From assembly GCA_027053145.1 (NCBI GenBank), contig JALUED010000015.1:1-6338 (forward strand): DNA of 6,338 nucleotides, read 5' to 3'. A program made the position numbers and the translations under genes. The notes beneath the pieces were generated by a model. The model was not told the origin of the DNA and searched no databases. It saw only the letters and a list, made by a program, of their open reading frames with translations. Below are positions 1 to 5,959 of this stretch, piece after piece (the stretch's first letter is position 1; each line of letters begins with the position of its first letter). Source of the DNA: Thermaceae bacterium. GTDB taxonomy: Bacteria; Deinococcota; Deinococci; Deinococcales; Marinithermaceae.

Positions 1-114
1 CCCCGCCCCCTCCCGAAGCACCGCCCAAAACTCCCCGAAGGCCTCGTTGTGAGGCAGACCGAGCAGGTGCTTGGCGACGCGGGAGGCGTAGTTTTGGTCC
101 AGGTACAAAAGCAT
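1..114 (-). CDS. Hypothetical protein, N-terminal 38 residues (runs off left edge)
   Basis: An open frame begins at an ATG at 114-112 on the minus strand and stays open to the window edge. The visible protein starts MLLYLDQNYASRVAKHLLG and continues with LPHNEAFGEFWAVLREGAG. A purine-rich Shine-Dalgarno stretch (GGAGGGCAGGGGG) lies just upstream of the ATG, and codons are G/C-ending like its neighbours, so this is probably a real gene. The opening hydrophobic strand followed by LDQN resembles the first beta-strand and acidic residue of PIN-like nuclease domains. That is only a suggestion, because the remaining catalytic acidic residues would lie outside the window. I do not recognise the family with certainty. 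It is divergent from the broken gene at 162, with 47 bp between the two starts. Confidence 0.7.
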   Translation of the reverse strand, partial: MLLYLDQNYASRVAKHLLGLPHNEAFGEFWAVLREGAG

Positions 115-149
115 TGGCCCCCTGCCCTCCATACGGATCGCCTCACGCG

Positions 150-155
150 TAGCAT
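150..155 (+). promoter_or_regulatory. Possible -10 hexamer (TAGCAT) before the broken exported-protein gene
   Basis: TAGCAT fits the TANNNT pattern and ends 6 nt before the ATG at 162. That spacing would place the transcription start at or next to the start codon, giving a leaderless mRNA. I see no good -35 element at the normal distance, and the AGGA at 156-159 is too close to the ATG to be a normal Shine-Dalgarno site. The call is weak on its own and gains some support from similar spacing at other starts in this window. Confidence 0.3.
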
Positions 156-161
156 AGGAAC

Positions 162-536
162 ATGAGGAAAGCGCTCGCCCTTTTCTTGGCGCTGGGCCTG
201 CTTGCCCCGGCGCCCGCCCAAAAGGTGCGCAAAAAGCTTGCCTAGGGACGCTTCGGCGTGCGGATCGAAAGAGCCAGCGACGTCGAGAAGGTCCTCCGCG
301 TCGTCCAAGACGGCCGCACGGTCCTGGCCCTCCGCGACTACGACCTAAGCGTTCGTTTCGCCGAGTTCACCGGAAGGCCCCCTAAGGAGCTCTGGATCAC
401 CGCGTTCTCGGGCGGAGCCCACTGCTGCTTTCGCGACTACGTCCTCACGCAGGAGGGGGGCGAGAGAGGGCCCCTTTCCGCCCTGCCCGCGGGACCCCTT
501 GGGCGAATCGCGGAGGAGCCGATGCCGCCCTGGTAG
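162..536 (+). pseudogene. Broken gene for an exported SGGAHCC-motif protein: in-frame TAG at 243-245 and shortened C-terminus
   Basis: The ATG at 162 opens a frame whose first 20 residues, MRKALALFLALGLLAPAPAQ, form a textbook signal peptide with a likely cleavage site around APA-Q. Seven residues later the frame meets TAG at 243-245. The same frame then stays open to a second TAG at 534-536 and encodes a plausible mature domain with KELWITAFSGGAHCCFRDY. This SGGAHCC segment recurs in small secreted proteins of unknown function. After QEGGERGPL the sequence degenerates into a short tail ending EEPMPPW, and the further C-terminal half I would expect is missing. A GTG at 258 could start a 92-residue protein, but it would lack the signal peptide. 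The simplest reading is a nonsense mutation plus a 3' deletion. G/C-ending codons persist on both sides of the stop, so decay is probably recent; a sequencing error at 243-245 is the alternative. Confidence 0.65.
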
Positions 537-545
537 GATAATCCC
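534..545 (+). promoter_or_regulatory. ruvB start signal: AGGA ribosome-binding site or TAGGAT -10 hexamer
   Basis: Directly before the ruvB GTG the sequence reads TAGGATAATCCC. AGGA at 535-538 leaves 7 nt to the start codon and would work as a Shine-Dalgarno site. TAGGAT at 534-539 also fits TANNNT with 6 nt to the GTG, the geometry of a leaderless promoter. The two readings overlap and the sequence cannot separate them. The TAG stop of the broken upstream gene is part of this element. Confidence 0.35.
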
Positions 546-1514
546 GTGCCCGAGGACCTCCTCCTACGGCCCAAAAGCCTCGACGAGTACGTGGGCCAGG
601 AGAAGCTCAAAAAGAAGCTTCGGGTCTACCTCGAGGCCGCCCGGGAGCGCGGCGAACCCCTCGACCACCTCCTGCTCTCCGGTCCCCCGGGGCTCGGCAA
701 GACCACCCTCGCCCACGTGATCGCCTACGAACTCGGGGTGAACATCCGCGTCACCTCGGGCCCGGCGATCGAGAAGCCCGGAGACCTGGCAGCGATCCTC
801 ACGAACAGCCTCGAGGAGGGCGACATCCTCTTCATCGACGAGATCCACCGGCTATCGCGTACCGCCGAGGAGCACCTCTACCCGGCGATGGAGGAGTTCA
901 AGATCGACCTCGTGCTCGGCCAGGGGCCGGCCGCCCGCACGCTCCGGCTTGAGCTCCCCCGCTTCACCCTGATCGGCGCCACCACCCGGCCGGGCCTGCT
1001 CTCAGGCCCCTTAAGGAGCCGCTTTGGCATCCACGAGCAGCTCGAGTTCTACACCCCCGAGGAGCTCGCCGAGGGGATTTTGCGCGACGCCCGGCTCCTC
1101 GGCGTCGCCATCGAACCTGAGGCCGCCCTCGTCATCGGCGAGCGCAGCCGAGGGACGATGAGGATCGCGAAAAGGCTCTTTCGCCGGGTGCGCGACTTCG
1201 CCCAGGTGGCGGGGGAGGCGGTGATCACCGCGCAAAGGGCTGAGGCCGCCCTCGACGAACTCGGCCTCGATCGGCTCGGGCTCGACGCCAAGGACCGGCG
1301 CTACCTGGAGACGCTCCTTGTCAAGTTCGCCGGCGGACCGGCGGGGCTTGAAACCCTGGCCACCGCGCTGGCCGAGGACCCCCAGACGCTTGAGGAAGTG
1401 GTCGAACCCTACTTGATCCAGATCGGCCTCATCAAGCGCACCCCCCGGGGCCGGGTGGCCACCCGGAGGGCCTTCGAACACCTCGGGCTCCCCATCCCCG
1501 AGACGCTCTTTTAA
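546..1514 (+). CDS. ruvB: RuvB, Holliday-junction branch-migration ATPase
   Basis: RuvB is the hexameric AAA+ motor that, with RuvA, drives branch migration of Holliday junctions during recombinational repair, before RuvC resolves them. The 322-residue protein is full length for the family. Residues 46-53 are the Walker A motif GPPGLGKT, 94-101 carry Walker B and the DEIH box, 144-150 (GATTRPG) hold sensor 1, and PLRSRFG (155-161) supplies the arginine finger. RGTMRIAKR (202-210) carries the sensor-2 region, and a winged-helix DNA-binding domain fills about 250-320 ([10 protein letters not shown]). The GTG start puts [19 protein letters not shown] at the N-terminus, as in Thermus-type RuvB. 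Nine bp separate it from the broken gene upstream, so cotranscription is possible. No ruvA or ruvC is in view. The TAA stop interlocks with that of the convergent TetR gene. Confidence 0.98.
   Translation: MPEDLLLRPKSLDEYVGQEKLKKKLRVYLEAARERGEPLDHLLLSGPPGLGKTTLAHVIAYELGVNIRVTSGPAIEKPGDLAAILTNSLEEGDILFIDEIHRLSRTAEEHLYPAMEEFKIDLVLGQGPAARTLRLELPRFTLIGATTRPGLLSGPLRSRFGIHEQLEFYTPEELAEGILRDARLLGVAIEPEAALVIGERSRGTMRIAKRLFRRVRDFAQVAGEAVITAQRAEAALDELGLDRLGLDAKDRRYLETLLVKFAGGPAGLETLATALAEDPQTLEEVVEPYLIQIGLIKRTPRGRVATRRAFEHLGLPIPETLF
1451..1466. repeat. Perfect 16-bp palindrome inside ruvB
   Basis: CCGGGTGGCCACCCGG is a perfect self-complementary 16-mer within the codons for the RGRVAT motif near the RuvB C-terminus. 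In such GC-rich DNA it may be chance combined with codon preference. No T-run follows, so it is not an intrinsic terminator. Confidence 0.5.
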
Positions 1515-2113
1515 CGGGCCAGGGCGCCCTCGAGGGCAATGGCCAAAAACTTCCGGGTTTCCTCTTTGAGGTTCGCGGCGGCGCCGTAGGCCGCCCAGCG
1601 GAGCGCCGCCAGGAGAAAGTTGTCGGCGAGCACGGCGCTGATCCGCTCCAGGCTCAGGTCGCGGCGGAGCCTGCCCGCCTCGGCCAACGGGGCAAGCAAC
1701 CGCTTCACCCGCTCGGCGAGCGGCAGCATCCGGTAGGCGTAGGCGGCCCGTTCGGGATCGGGGTTCAAAAGCTCGTAGGCCACCCGCGAAAAGAGCTCGG
1801 TGCCAAGCTCTACCTCGGAAAGCTCCGCGAGCCGGTCCCAAAAGGCGCGGAGCACCGAAAGGGGGTCCTCCCCCGCCTCAAGCCGCGCTTCCGCTTCGGC
1901 CCAAGCCTCGTCCAAAAGCTCGGCGCCGAACTCAAGCAAAACGGCTTCCTTGTAGGGGAAGTAGTTGAAAAAGGTGCCGCGGGAAACGTGGCTCGCCCTC
2001 GCGATGTCGTCCGCGGTGGTACGGTCGAAACCCCGCTCCCGAAATAGCGCAAGCGCCGTTCGGTAGATCTGCTCCCGCCTGCGTTGCTTTTGCCGCTCGC
2101 GAAGGCCGGACAC
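1511..2113 (-). CDS. TetR/AcrR-family transcriptional regulator
   Basis: The 200-residue protein has the standard TetR layout: a short basic N-terminal arm ([12 protein letters not shown]), a DNA-binding domain to about residue 60, and an all-helical ligand-binding and dimerisation domain beyond. The helix-turn-helix is clear at about 33-56, with [20 protein letters not shown] followed by PYKE, the family signature. The ligand domain is too variable to name an inducer. The chosen start is GTG at 2113, which fits the arm length and lies 8 nt after a TATAAT. It follows the DUF4388 stop by 9 bp and is the last gene of the minus-strand block, so it may be made both from the operon and from its own promoter. 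Targets are unknown. Its TAA stop (1513-1511) overlaps the ruvB TAA by 3 of 4 bases within TTAA. Confidence 0.93.
   Translation of the reverse strand: MSGLRERQKQRRREQIYRTALALFRERGFDRTTADDIARASHVSRGTFFNYFPYKEAVLLEFGAELLDEAWAEAEARLEAGEDPLSVLRAFWDRLAELSEVELGTELFSRVAYELLNPDPERAAYAYRMLPLAERVKRLLAPLAEAGRLRRDLSLERISAVLADNFLLAALRWAAYGAAANLKEETRKFLAIALEGALAR
1517..1544. repeat. Nested inverted repeats just past the ruvB stop
   Basis: GGCCA (1517-1521) pairs with TGGCC (1540-1544), enclosing the perfect palindrome GCCCTCGAGGGC (1526-1537). An RNA copy could fold into a bulged hairpin directly after ruvB. There is no T-run after it on either strand and it lies within the C-terminal codons of the TetR gene, so it is not a canonical terminator. 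It could still stall polymerase or protect the ruvB 3' end. Confidence 0.3.
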
Positions 2114-2121
2114 GCCTTTGG

Positions 2122-2127
2122 ATTATA
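2122..2127 (-). promoter_or_regulatory. TATAAT -10 box of the TetR gene, likely leaderless
   Basis: Read on the minus strand, 2127-2122 is a perfect TATAAT, ending 8 nt before the GTG at 2113. Transcription would start at or within a base or two of the start codon, with no room for a Shine-Dalgarno site. The TAA stop of the DUF4388 gene (2125-2123) is contained in the hexamer. The best -35 candidate, CTGACC at 2152-2147, has a long 19-bp spacer and is unconvincing. Confidence 0.5.
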
Positions 2128-2860
2128 CGGGGTACCGCTTTTCCCAGGTCAGATCGCGAAGCAGGGCCCCTCGCCCCCGTGGCCGCATCTTCCGCGTGCG
2201 AAGCTCCTCGATCAAGAACTCGCGAACGCGCGCTTCCGGAAGCCCTTCCCGGATCAGCTCGCCGAGGGTCTTTTCCCCGGTGAGGTGCCGCACAACGTCG
2301 GCAAAAGGATGTTCGCCGAGCAACTCCCAGGCCGAGGGGTGCCGGATGCGCATCCGGTACCACCGGTAAGCCGGAAGCGGCTCCAGGGCCCCCTCTTTTA
2401 ATCCCTGCCGAACCCGCTCCATCGCCCCGATGAGGGGAACGCTCCAGCGCCGGGCGGCGCCGCGAACGGAAAGGGGCTCGGCGAAGATCTCGTACACCCC
2501 CTTAGGCCGGCGGGCTTTGTAGACCCGGCTCGGGGCGCCGATTTCGGAAAGAAAGCGCCGCCACTCGTCGGTAAGCCGCGCCCACTCCGCGACCAGGGCG
2601 TCAAAGGGCATGATCGGATCGGGCTCGTCAATCGTGCCCTCCGGCTGGAAGCGGAACTTGCCCTCGCGCTTGTGCAAATCAAAGGCGGTAATGGCCTCGA
2701 ATCCCGTCCAATCGAGTATGCCCCCGCCCACGATCTCGCCGTCGTGAAAGCGGAGGACAAAGGGGGTTTCCGCCTCCACCGAAAGCTGCCCACCCTTTTT
2801 CCCCGAGTGCAAGAGCAAAAGCACCTCGGATAGCGGAACGCTCCTCAGATCGCCTTCCAT
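2123..2860 (-). CDS. DUF4388 (PATAN-type) domain protein
   Basis: The 245-residue protein begins with a DUF4388/PATAN-type domain at about residues 1-95. It opens with EGDLRSVPLSEVLLLLHSGK, then a strand-rich part with LRFHDGEIVGGGILDW, then the closing GKFRFQ. This is the family pattern of a leading G-x-L, a central DG-x-I and a final G-x-F-x-F. The domain is found in regulatory and signalling proteins of bacteria, often fused to receiver modules, and has no known catalysis. Residues about 120-235 look like small helical or winged-helix segments (RRWSVPLIGAMERVRQG; then GEKTLGELIREGLPEARVREF) with a basic end (RTRKMRPRGRG), so nucleic-acid binding is possible but unproven. The ATG at 2860 has a strong GGAGGGG site (2872-2866, 5-nt spacer). 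It overlaps the end of thrB by 16 bp, so translational coupling is likely. No signal peptide or membrane segment is visible. Confidence 0.82.
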   Translation of the reverse strand: MEGDLRSVPLSEVLLLLHSGKKGGQLSVEAETPFVLRFHDGEIVGGGILDWTGFEAITAFDLHKREGKFRFQPEGTIDEPDPIMPFDALVAEWARLTDEWRRFLSEIGAPSRVYKARRPKGVYEIFAEPLSVRGAARRWSVPLIGAMERVRQGLKEGALEPLPAYRWYRMRIRHPSAWELLGEHPFADVVRHLTGEKTLGELIREGLPEARVREFLIEELRTRKMRPRGRGALLRDLTWEKRYPV

Positions 2861-3723
2861 GCGTACCCCTCCGCGGCCTCCAAGACCAAAACCCGTCCGT
2901 CCCCCGCGTAGGGAGCGAGCGCCCGCGCCACCCGGTCGGCGCGGCTTCGCTCCACCACCGCAGCCACCGCTGGCCCTGCCCCGCCGACAAAAGCGGCAAG
3001 TGCCCCGGCCTCGCCCGCCGCGCGCATCGCCTCGTCGGCCCCGGGCATGAGGGCAAGCCTCGCCCCCTGGTGCAGGCGGTCGGCGGCGGCCTCGGCAAGC
3101 AGGTCGTAGCGCCCCGTGAAAAGGGCTACCGGCCAAAGCGCTGCCCGGGCAAGGTTGAAAACGGCGTCCTCCCGGGGCACCCGTTCGGGGAGCACCGCGC
3201 GCGCCCGCTCGGTGGGCACCTCAAAGGGGGGCACCGCCACCGCGAGCAAAAGGTCCTCGGGAAAGCCAAGGCGCACCGCCCGCCAAGGCGGGCCGAAGCC
3301 GATCACGAAGCCGCCGTAAGCAGAGGCCCCGGCGTTGTCGGGGTGGCCCTCAAGCTCTGCGGCCACGGCGAAGACCCCGTCGCGCCCAAGCCGGCCCCCG
3401 CTTGCCCGATCGGCAAGCGCCGCCCCGGCCACCGCCGCCGCCGCCGAGGAGCCGAGCCCCCGGGCTAAGGGGATGGGGTTATGCACCCGCACGAAAAGCG
3501 GCGGCGCCTTTTCCCCAAGCCGAGCCCAGGCCGCCCGCCAAGCGCGGTGGACGAGGCTTTCGCCGGGGTCTTTGAGGGCCAGCTCGCCTTCCCCCTCGTA
3601 GACGAGGCCGTCGGCCTCGGCCGGGCCGCCCTCGACCTCGAGGAACAGCGCGAGCGCAAGGCCAAAGGCATCGTACCCGCTGCCCAGGTTGGCCACGCTG
3701 GCGGGGACCCTCACCTGCCACAC
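2845..3723 (-). CDS. thrB: Homoserine kinase (GHMP family)
   Basis: ThrB phosphorylates L-homoserine with ATP to O-phospho-homoserine, the step before threonine synthase, in the cytosol. The 292-residue protein shows the GHMP-kinase signatures in order: an N-terminal substrate-site strand (VRVPASVANLGSGYDAFGLA, residues 4-23), the ATP-binding loop PLARGLGSSAAA (85-96), the conserved GHPDNAGAS (126-134), and the C-terminal motif FVGGAGPAVAA (245-255), where most homologues have SG-x-GP. I chose GTG at 3723 because it places VRVPASVANLG at the N-terminus as in other ThrB proteins; the frame stays open upstream to 3789, but that part overlaps the TPR gene and matches nothing. The start is 14 bp after the TPR stop, with no strong Shine-Dalgarno site, so coupling is likely. 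Threonine synthase and homoserine dehydrogenase genes are not in view. Confidence 0.95.
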   Translation of the reverse strand: MWQVRVPASVANLGSGYDAFGLALALFLEVEGGPAEADGLVYEGEGELALKDPGESLVHRAWRAAWARLGEKAPPLFVRVHNPIPLARGLGSSAAAAVAGAALADRASGGRLGRDGVFAVAAELEGHPDNAGASAYGGFVIGFGPPWRAVRLGFPEDLLLAVAVPPFEVPTERARAVLPERVPREDAVFNLARAALWPVALFTGRYDLLAEAAADRLHQGARLALMPGADEAMRAAGEAGALAAFVGGAGPAVAAVVERSRADRVARALAPYAGDGRVLVLEAAEGYAWKAI

Positions 3724-3737
3724 GGCCCCACGATACC

Positions 3738-4388
3738 CTACCCCAGCCCCCGAAAGAGCAGGTAGGCGAGCACGGCGAGCAAAAACCAAAACCCAAACCG
3801 GGTGTAAAAAGGAGCCACCCCGCCCCGCCGCCCCTGGCTTTCCCGCGGAGGGTAGAGGCGGAGGCGCTGGGCCTTTTTGAGGTGGCGCACCATGCGGTCG
3901 AGGTCGCCCTTGCGCTTGTACGCGGCGGCGAGGTTGTGGTGGACGTCGGCGAGCTCGGGGTCGATCTCAAGTGCCTTTTGGTAGTAGGCGATGGCGGCGT
4001 CGGTGTGGCCGGCCTCAAGCTCCAGGTTGCCGAGGTTCATCAGCGCCCGCGGGTGCCTAGGGTAGAGGGCAAGCGCCCGTTCGAAGGCCTCGCGCGCCGC
4101 CGCCTTCTCCCCCGCCTCGGCAAGCCTCGCCCCCCGCCGGACCCAGGCCTCAGCGCGAACGAAGGCAGGGCCGGAGGCAAGCCACGGGTCCAAGCGATCG
4201 GCCTCAAGGTCCGAGAGAAAGCGGGCAAACTCCTCTTCGTCCGGGGGCAGGAGCCTTCTTGCCTCCTCGAGGTCCCGCCGAAAAAGCGCCCGCCTGAAGT
4301 CGAGGAGGGCCCGGAGCCGCCCGGCCTCGGGCCGACCCGCCGCCAGCGCCTCGACGTAGGCGCGATCCAGGTCGTCGGGGACGGCCAT
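3738..4388 (-). CDS. Tetratricopeptide-repeat protein with C-terminal membrane anchor
   Basis: The 216-residue protein has a charged helical N-terminal region (1-75) followed by about three TPR units at 78-111, 112-145 and 146-179. The second is the clearest, with MNLGNLELEAGHTDAAIAYY then QKALEID. TPRs form helical scaffolds for protein-protein contacts. After a basic linker (about 180-195) a single hydrophobic segment at about 199-213 (GFWFLLAVLAYLLF) ends the protein four residues from the C-terminus, as in a tail-anchored membrane protein with its repeats on the cytoplasmic side. There is no signal peptide. The ATG at 4388 is preceded by GAGG with 8-nt spacing and shares one base with the Nudix stop (TGATG), a typical coupled junction. 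Binding partner unknown. Confidence 0.88.
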   Translation of the reverse strand: MAVPDDLDRAYVEALAAGRPEAGRLRALLDFRRALFRRDLEEARRLLPPDEEEFARFLSDLEADRLDPWLASGPAFVRAEAWVRRGARLAEAGEKAAAREAFERALALYPRHPRALMNLGNLELEAGHTDAAIAYYQKALEIDPELADVHHNLAAAYKRKGDLDRMVRHLKKAQRLRLYPPRESQGRRGGVAPFYTRFGFWFLLAVLAYLLFRGLG

Positions 4389-4867
4389 CAGTACCGCCTC
4401 CCCGGCTCGGACCAGCTTCGGTAGGCGTGGTAATGGCCGGGCTCGCCGGTCTCGAGGTAGTAAAGCAGGGGCTCAAGCAGGGGCAGGTGGCTACCGAGCC
4501 GCTCTTTGAGCGCCTCCAGGTCAAAAAAGCGGGCCTCGACGATGTGCCCGTCCGGGTCGTGGGGGTTCAAAAGCCCTTTCCAGCGCACCCGAAAGGCCAT
4601 GGCAACGGTCCGTTCGCGGCGGCGCTTGTCCTCCACCTGGACCACGTAGGCCAGGTGGAGGACCTCCAGCACGGTGAGTCCGGTCTCCTCCCGGACCTCA
4701 CGGATCACCGCCTCCACCGCGGTCTCACCCGGCTCGACCATGCCCCCGGGCAGGGTGTAGCGGATCTTCCCGCGGCGACCCCAGTCGTTGGCCACCAGCA
4801 AGACCCTCCCCATGCGGTCGAGGAGCACCCCGGCCGCCACCAGGATCTCGCGCCTCAGCTCAGCCAT
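4388..4867 (-). CDS. Nudix hydrolase
   Basis: Nudix enzymes cleave a nucleoside diphosphate linked to another moiety, using Mg2+ or Mn2+. Residues 42-64 match the Nudix box GX5EX7REUXEEXGU exactly: G42, E48, R56-E57, E60-E61, G63 and L64, with the metal-binding glutamates present. The 159-residue protein is a compact single domain. Strands around VAAGVLLDRMGRVLLVANDW precede the box, and HLAYVVQVEDKRRRERTVAM follows it. Sequence alone does not identify the substrate; ADP-ribose, damaged NTPs or dinucleoside polyphosphates are all open. The ATG at 4867 gives [14 protein letters not shown], a normal Nudix start, and overlaps the prfA end by 8 bp. The frame continues upstream to 4942 but only as a shadow of prfA. 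The usual prfA partner prmC, which methylates the GGQ glutamine, is not at this position. Confidence 0.95.
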   Translation of the reverse strand: MAELRREILVAAGVLLDRMGRVLLVANDWGRRGKIRYTLPGGMVEPGETAVEAVIREVREETGLTVLEVLHLAYVVQVEDKRRRERTVAMAFRVRWKGLLNPHDPDGHIVEARFFDLEALKERLGSHLPLLEPLLYYLETGEPGHYHAYRSWSEPGRRY

Positions 4868-5930
4868 CCGCCATCGCCGCCAGCATCCGCTCCTGCTCCG
4901 CCCGGATGAGGGCCTCGTGGAGCTCGTCGAGCTCCCCAGCAAGCACGGCCTCGAGGTTTTTGGTGGTGTAGTGGATGCGGTGATCGGTCACCCTCGATTG
5001 GGGGAAGTTGTAGGTGCGGATCTTTTCGCTTCGCTCGCCGGTCCCGATCTGGGCAAGCCGCGCCTCGCGGAGCTTCTTCTGCTCCTCCGCCCGCTTCATC
5101 TCGAGCAGGCGGCTCCTTAGGATCATGAGCGCCCGCTCGCGGTTTTTGATCTGGCTCCTCGACTCCTGGCTCGTCACGATGATGCCGGTGGGCAGGTGAA
5201 CCACCCGAACCGCGCTGTCGGTGGTGTTCACCCCCTGCCCCCCCGGGCCCGAGGCCCGCATCACGTCGATGCGGATCTCCTCCGGTTTGATCTCCAACTC
5301 CTCTTCCTCCGCTTCAGGAAGGACCGCCACCGTCGCCGTCGAGGTGTGGATCCGCCCCTGGGTCTCGGTGACCGGCACCCGCTGCACCCGGTGCACGCCG
5401 GACTCGAACTTGAACCGCCCGTAGGCCCCCGGGCCCTCGAGCCGGAAGACGATCTTGGAAAAACCCCCAAGGTCGGTGGGGTGGGCGTCCAGGATCTCGA
5501 GCTTGTACCCGAGCCGCTCGGCGTAGCGGCGGTACATCTCAAAGAGGTCGCGGGCGAAAAGCGCGGCTTCGTCGCCGCCGGTTCCGGCCCGGATCTCGAC
5601 GATGGCGTTTTTCTCGTCGGCCGGGTCCTTGGGGAGGAGCAGCCGCCGGAGCCGATCCTTGAGCTCGGCCCGCCGGGCCGTGAGGGCCTCCACCTCGGCC
5701 TCGGCGAGCTCCCTAAGCTCGGGATCCCGGAGCATCTCACGGGCCTCCTCGAGCTCCTTTTCCACCCGCCGGAACTCGCGGAAGGCCTCGACGATCTCGG
5801 AAAGCTCGGCGTAGCGCCGGCTCTTTTTTTGAAAGAGCGCGGGATCGGCCACCACCTCGGGGCGGGCAAGCTCCGCCTCCAGGCGGGCGTGCTCGGCTTC
5901 CAGCGCTTTGAGCTTAGCCTCGATCTCCAT
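4860..5930 (-). CDS. prfA: Peptide chain release factor 1 (RF1)
   Basis: RF1 recognises UAA and UAG in the ribosomal A site and triggers hydrolysis of peptidyl-tRNA. The 356-residue protein is full length. Domain 1 is a charged coiled-coil region (about 1-100). The central domain contains the stop-codon reading motif PVT (186-188) in [17 protein letters not shown]; a PxT motif here marks RF1 rather than RF2, which has SPF. The catalytic GGQ is at 230-232 in [16 protein letters not shown]. The C-terminal part has the conserved [14 protein letters not shown] (298-311). The ATG at 5930 has a strong GGAGG (5943-5939) with an 8-nt spacer. This is the first gene of the six-gene minus-strand block and is divergent from the metal-regulator gene, with 60 bp between their starts. 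Confidence 0.98.
   Translation of the reverse strand: MEIEAKLKALEAEHARLEAELARPEVVADPALFQKKSRRYAELSEIVEAFREFRRVEKELEEAREMLRDPELRELAEAEVEALTARRAELKDRLRRLLLPKDPADEKNAIVEIRAGTGGDEAALFARDLFEMYRRYAERLGYKLEILDAHPTDLGGFSKIVFRLEGPGAYGRFKFESGVHRVQRVPVTETQGRIHTSTATVAVLPEAEEEELEIKPEEIRIDVMRASGPGGQGVNTTDSAVRVVHLPTGIIVTSQESRSQIKNRERALMILRSRLLEMKRAEEQKKLREARLAQIGTGERSEKIRTYNFPQSRVTDHRIHYTTKNLEAVLAGELDELHEALIRAEQERMLAAMADG
5820..5838 (-). other. A-run with in-phase A-AAA-AAG slippery heptamer and small inverted repeat inside prfA
   Basis: In prfA codons 34-36 read CAA AAA AAG, so A-AAA-AAG (5829-5823) is in the phase used by the E. coli dnaX -1 frameshift site. The A7 run is part of a 7-bp inverted repeat, GCTCTTT/AAAGAGC with a 5-nt loop. 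A -1 shift would add 29 codons and stop at TGA in the region of codons 64-65. I see no clear stimulatory Shine-Dalgarno or downstream stem-loop, so function is speculative. Confidence 0.25.
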
Positions 5931-5942
5931 CGTTCATCCTCC

Positions 5943-5948
5943 AGAATA
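5943..5948 (-). promoter_or_regulatory. Weak candidate -10 element for the prfA operon
   Basis: On the minus strand TATTCT (5948-5943) matches TATAAT at four of six positions, 12 nt before the ATG. It overlaps the start of the GGAGG ribosome-binding site, and no good -35 is seen at 16-18 bp. If it is used, the TTAGG/CCTAA repeat would fall over its -35 region. Offered only because the operon needs a promoter within these 60 bp. Confidence 0.2.
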
Positions 5949-5959
5949 CAACGGCCGTC

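Noticed and set aside
243..245. Programmed amino-acid insertion (for example pyrrolysine) at the in-frame TAG
   Set aside because: Nothing in the window supports recoding machinery, pyrrolysine is not expected in this lineage, and the gene also appears truncated at its 3' end, so simple decay is more likely.
1517..1544. Rho-independent terminator after ruvB
   Set aside because: A stem can form but there is no T-run after it on either strand. It is kept only as an inverted repeat.
1011..1841. Long minus-strand open frame across ruvB and the TetR gene
   Set aside because: It is antisense to the certain ruvB coding region and continues through TetR codons in another frame. Its composition is low-complexity Gly/Arg/Pro and no domain is recognisable. 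It is a typical shadow frame in very GC-rich DNA.
2861..3136. N-terminal extension of the DUF4388 frame upstream of the ATG at 2860
   Set aside because: The extension overlaps thrB and is low-complexity Arg/Gly/Pro. The ATG at 2860 has a strong ribosome site and begins exactly at the domain.
3724..3789. Upstream extension of thrB to 3789
   Set aside because: It overlaps the TPR C-terminal codons and precedes the conserved ThrB N-terminus with unrelated residues. The GTG at 3723 fits the family.
3882..4424. Plus-strand open frame of 180 codons opposite the TPR gene
   Set aside because: It mirrors the TPR coding region, where Leu/Glu/Ala-rich codons leave the antisense frame open. There is no motif, and the minus strand has clear TPR repeats and a coupled start.
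4427..4909. Plus-strand open frame of 160 codons opposite the Nudix gene
   Set aside because: It is antisense to a perfect Nudix box and shows no recognisable domain or coherent start signal.
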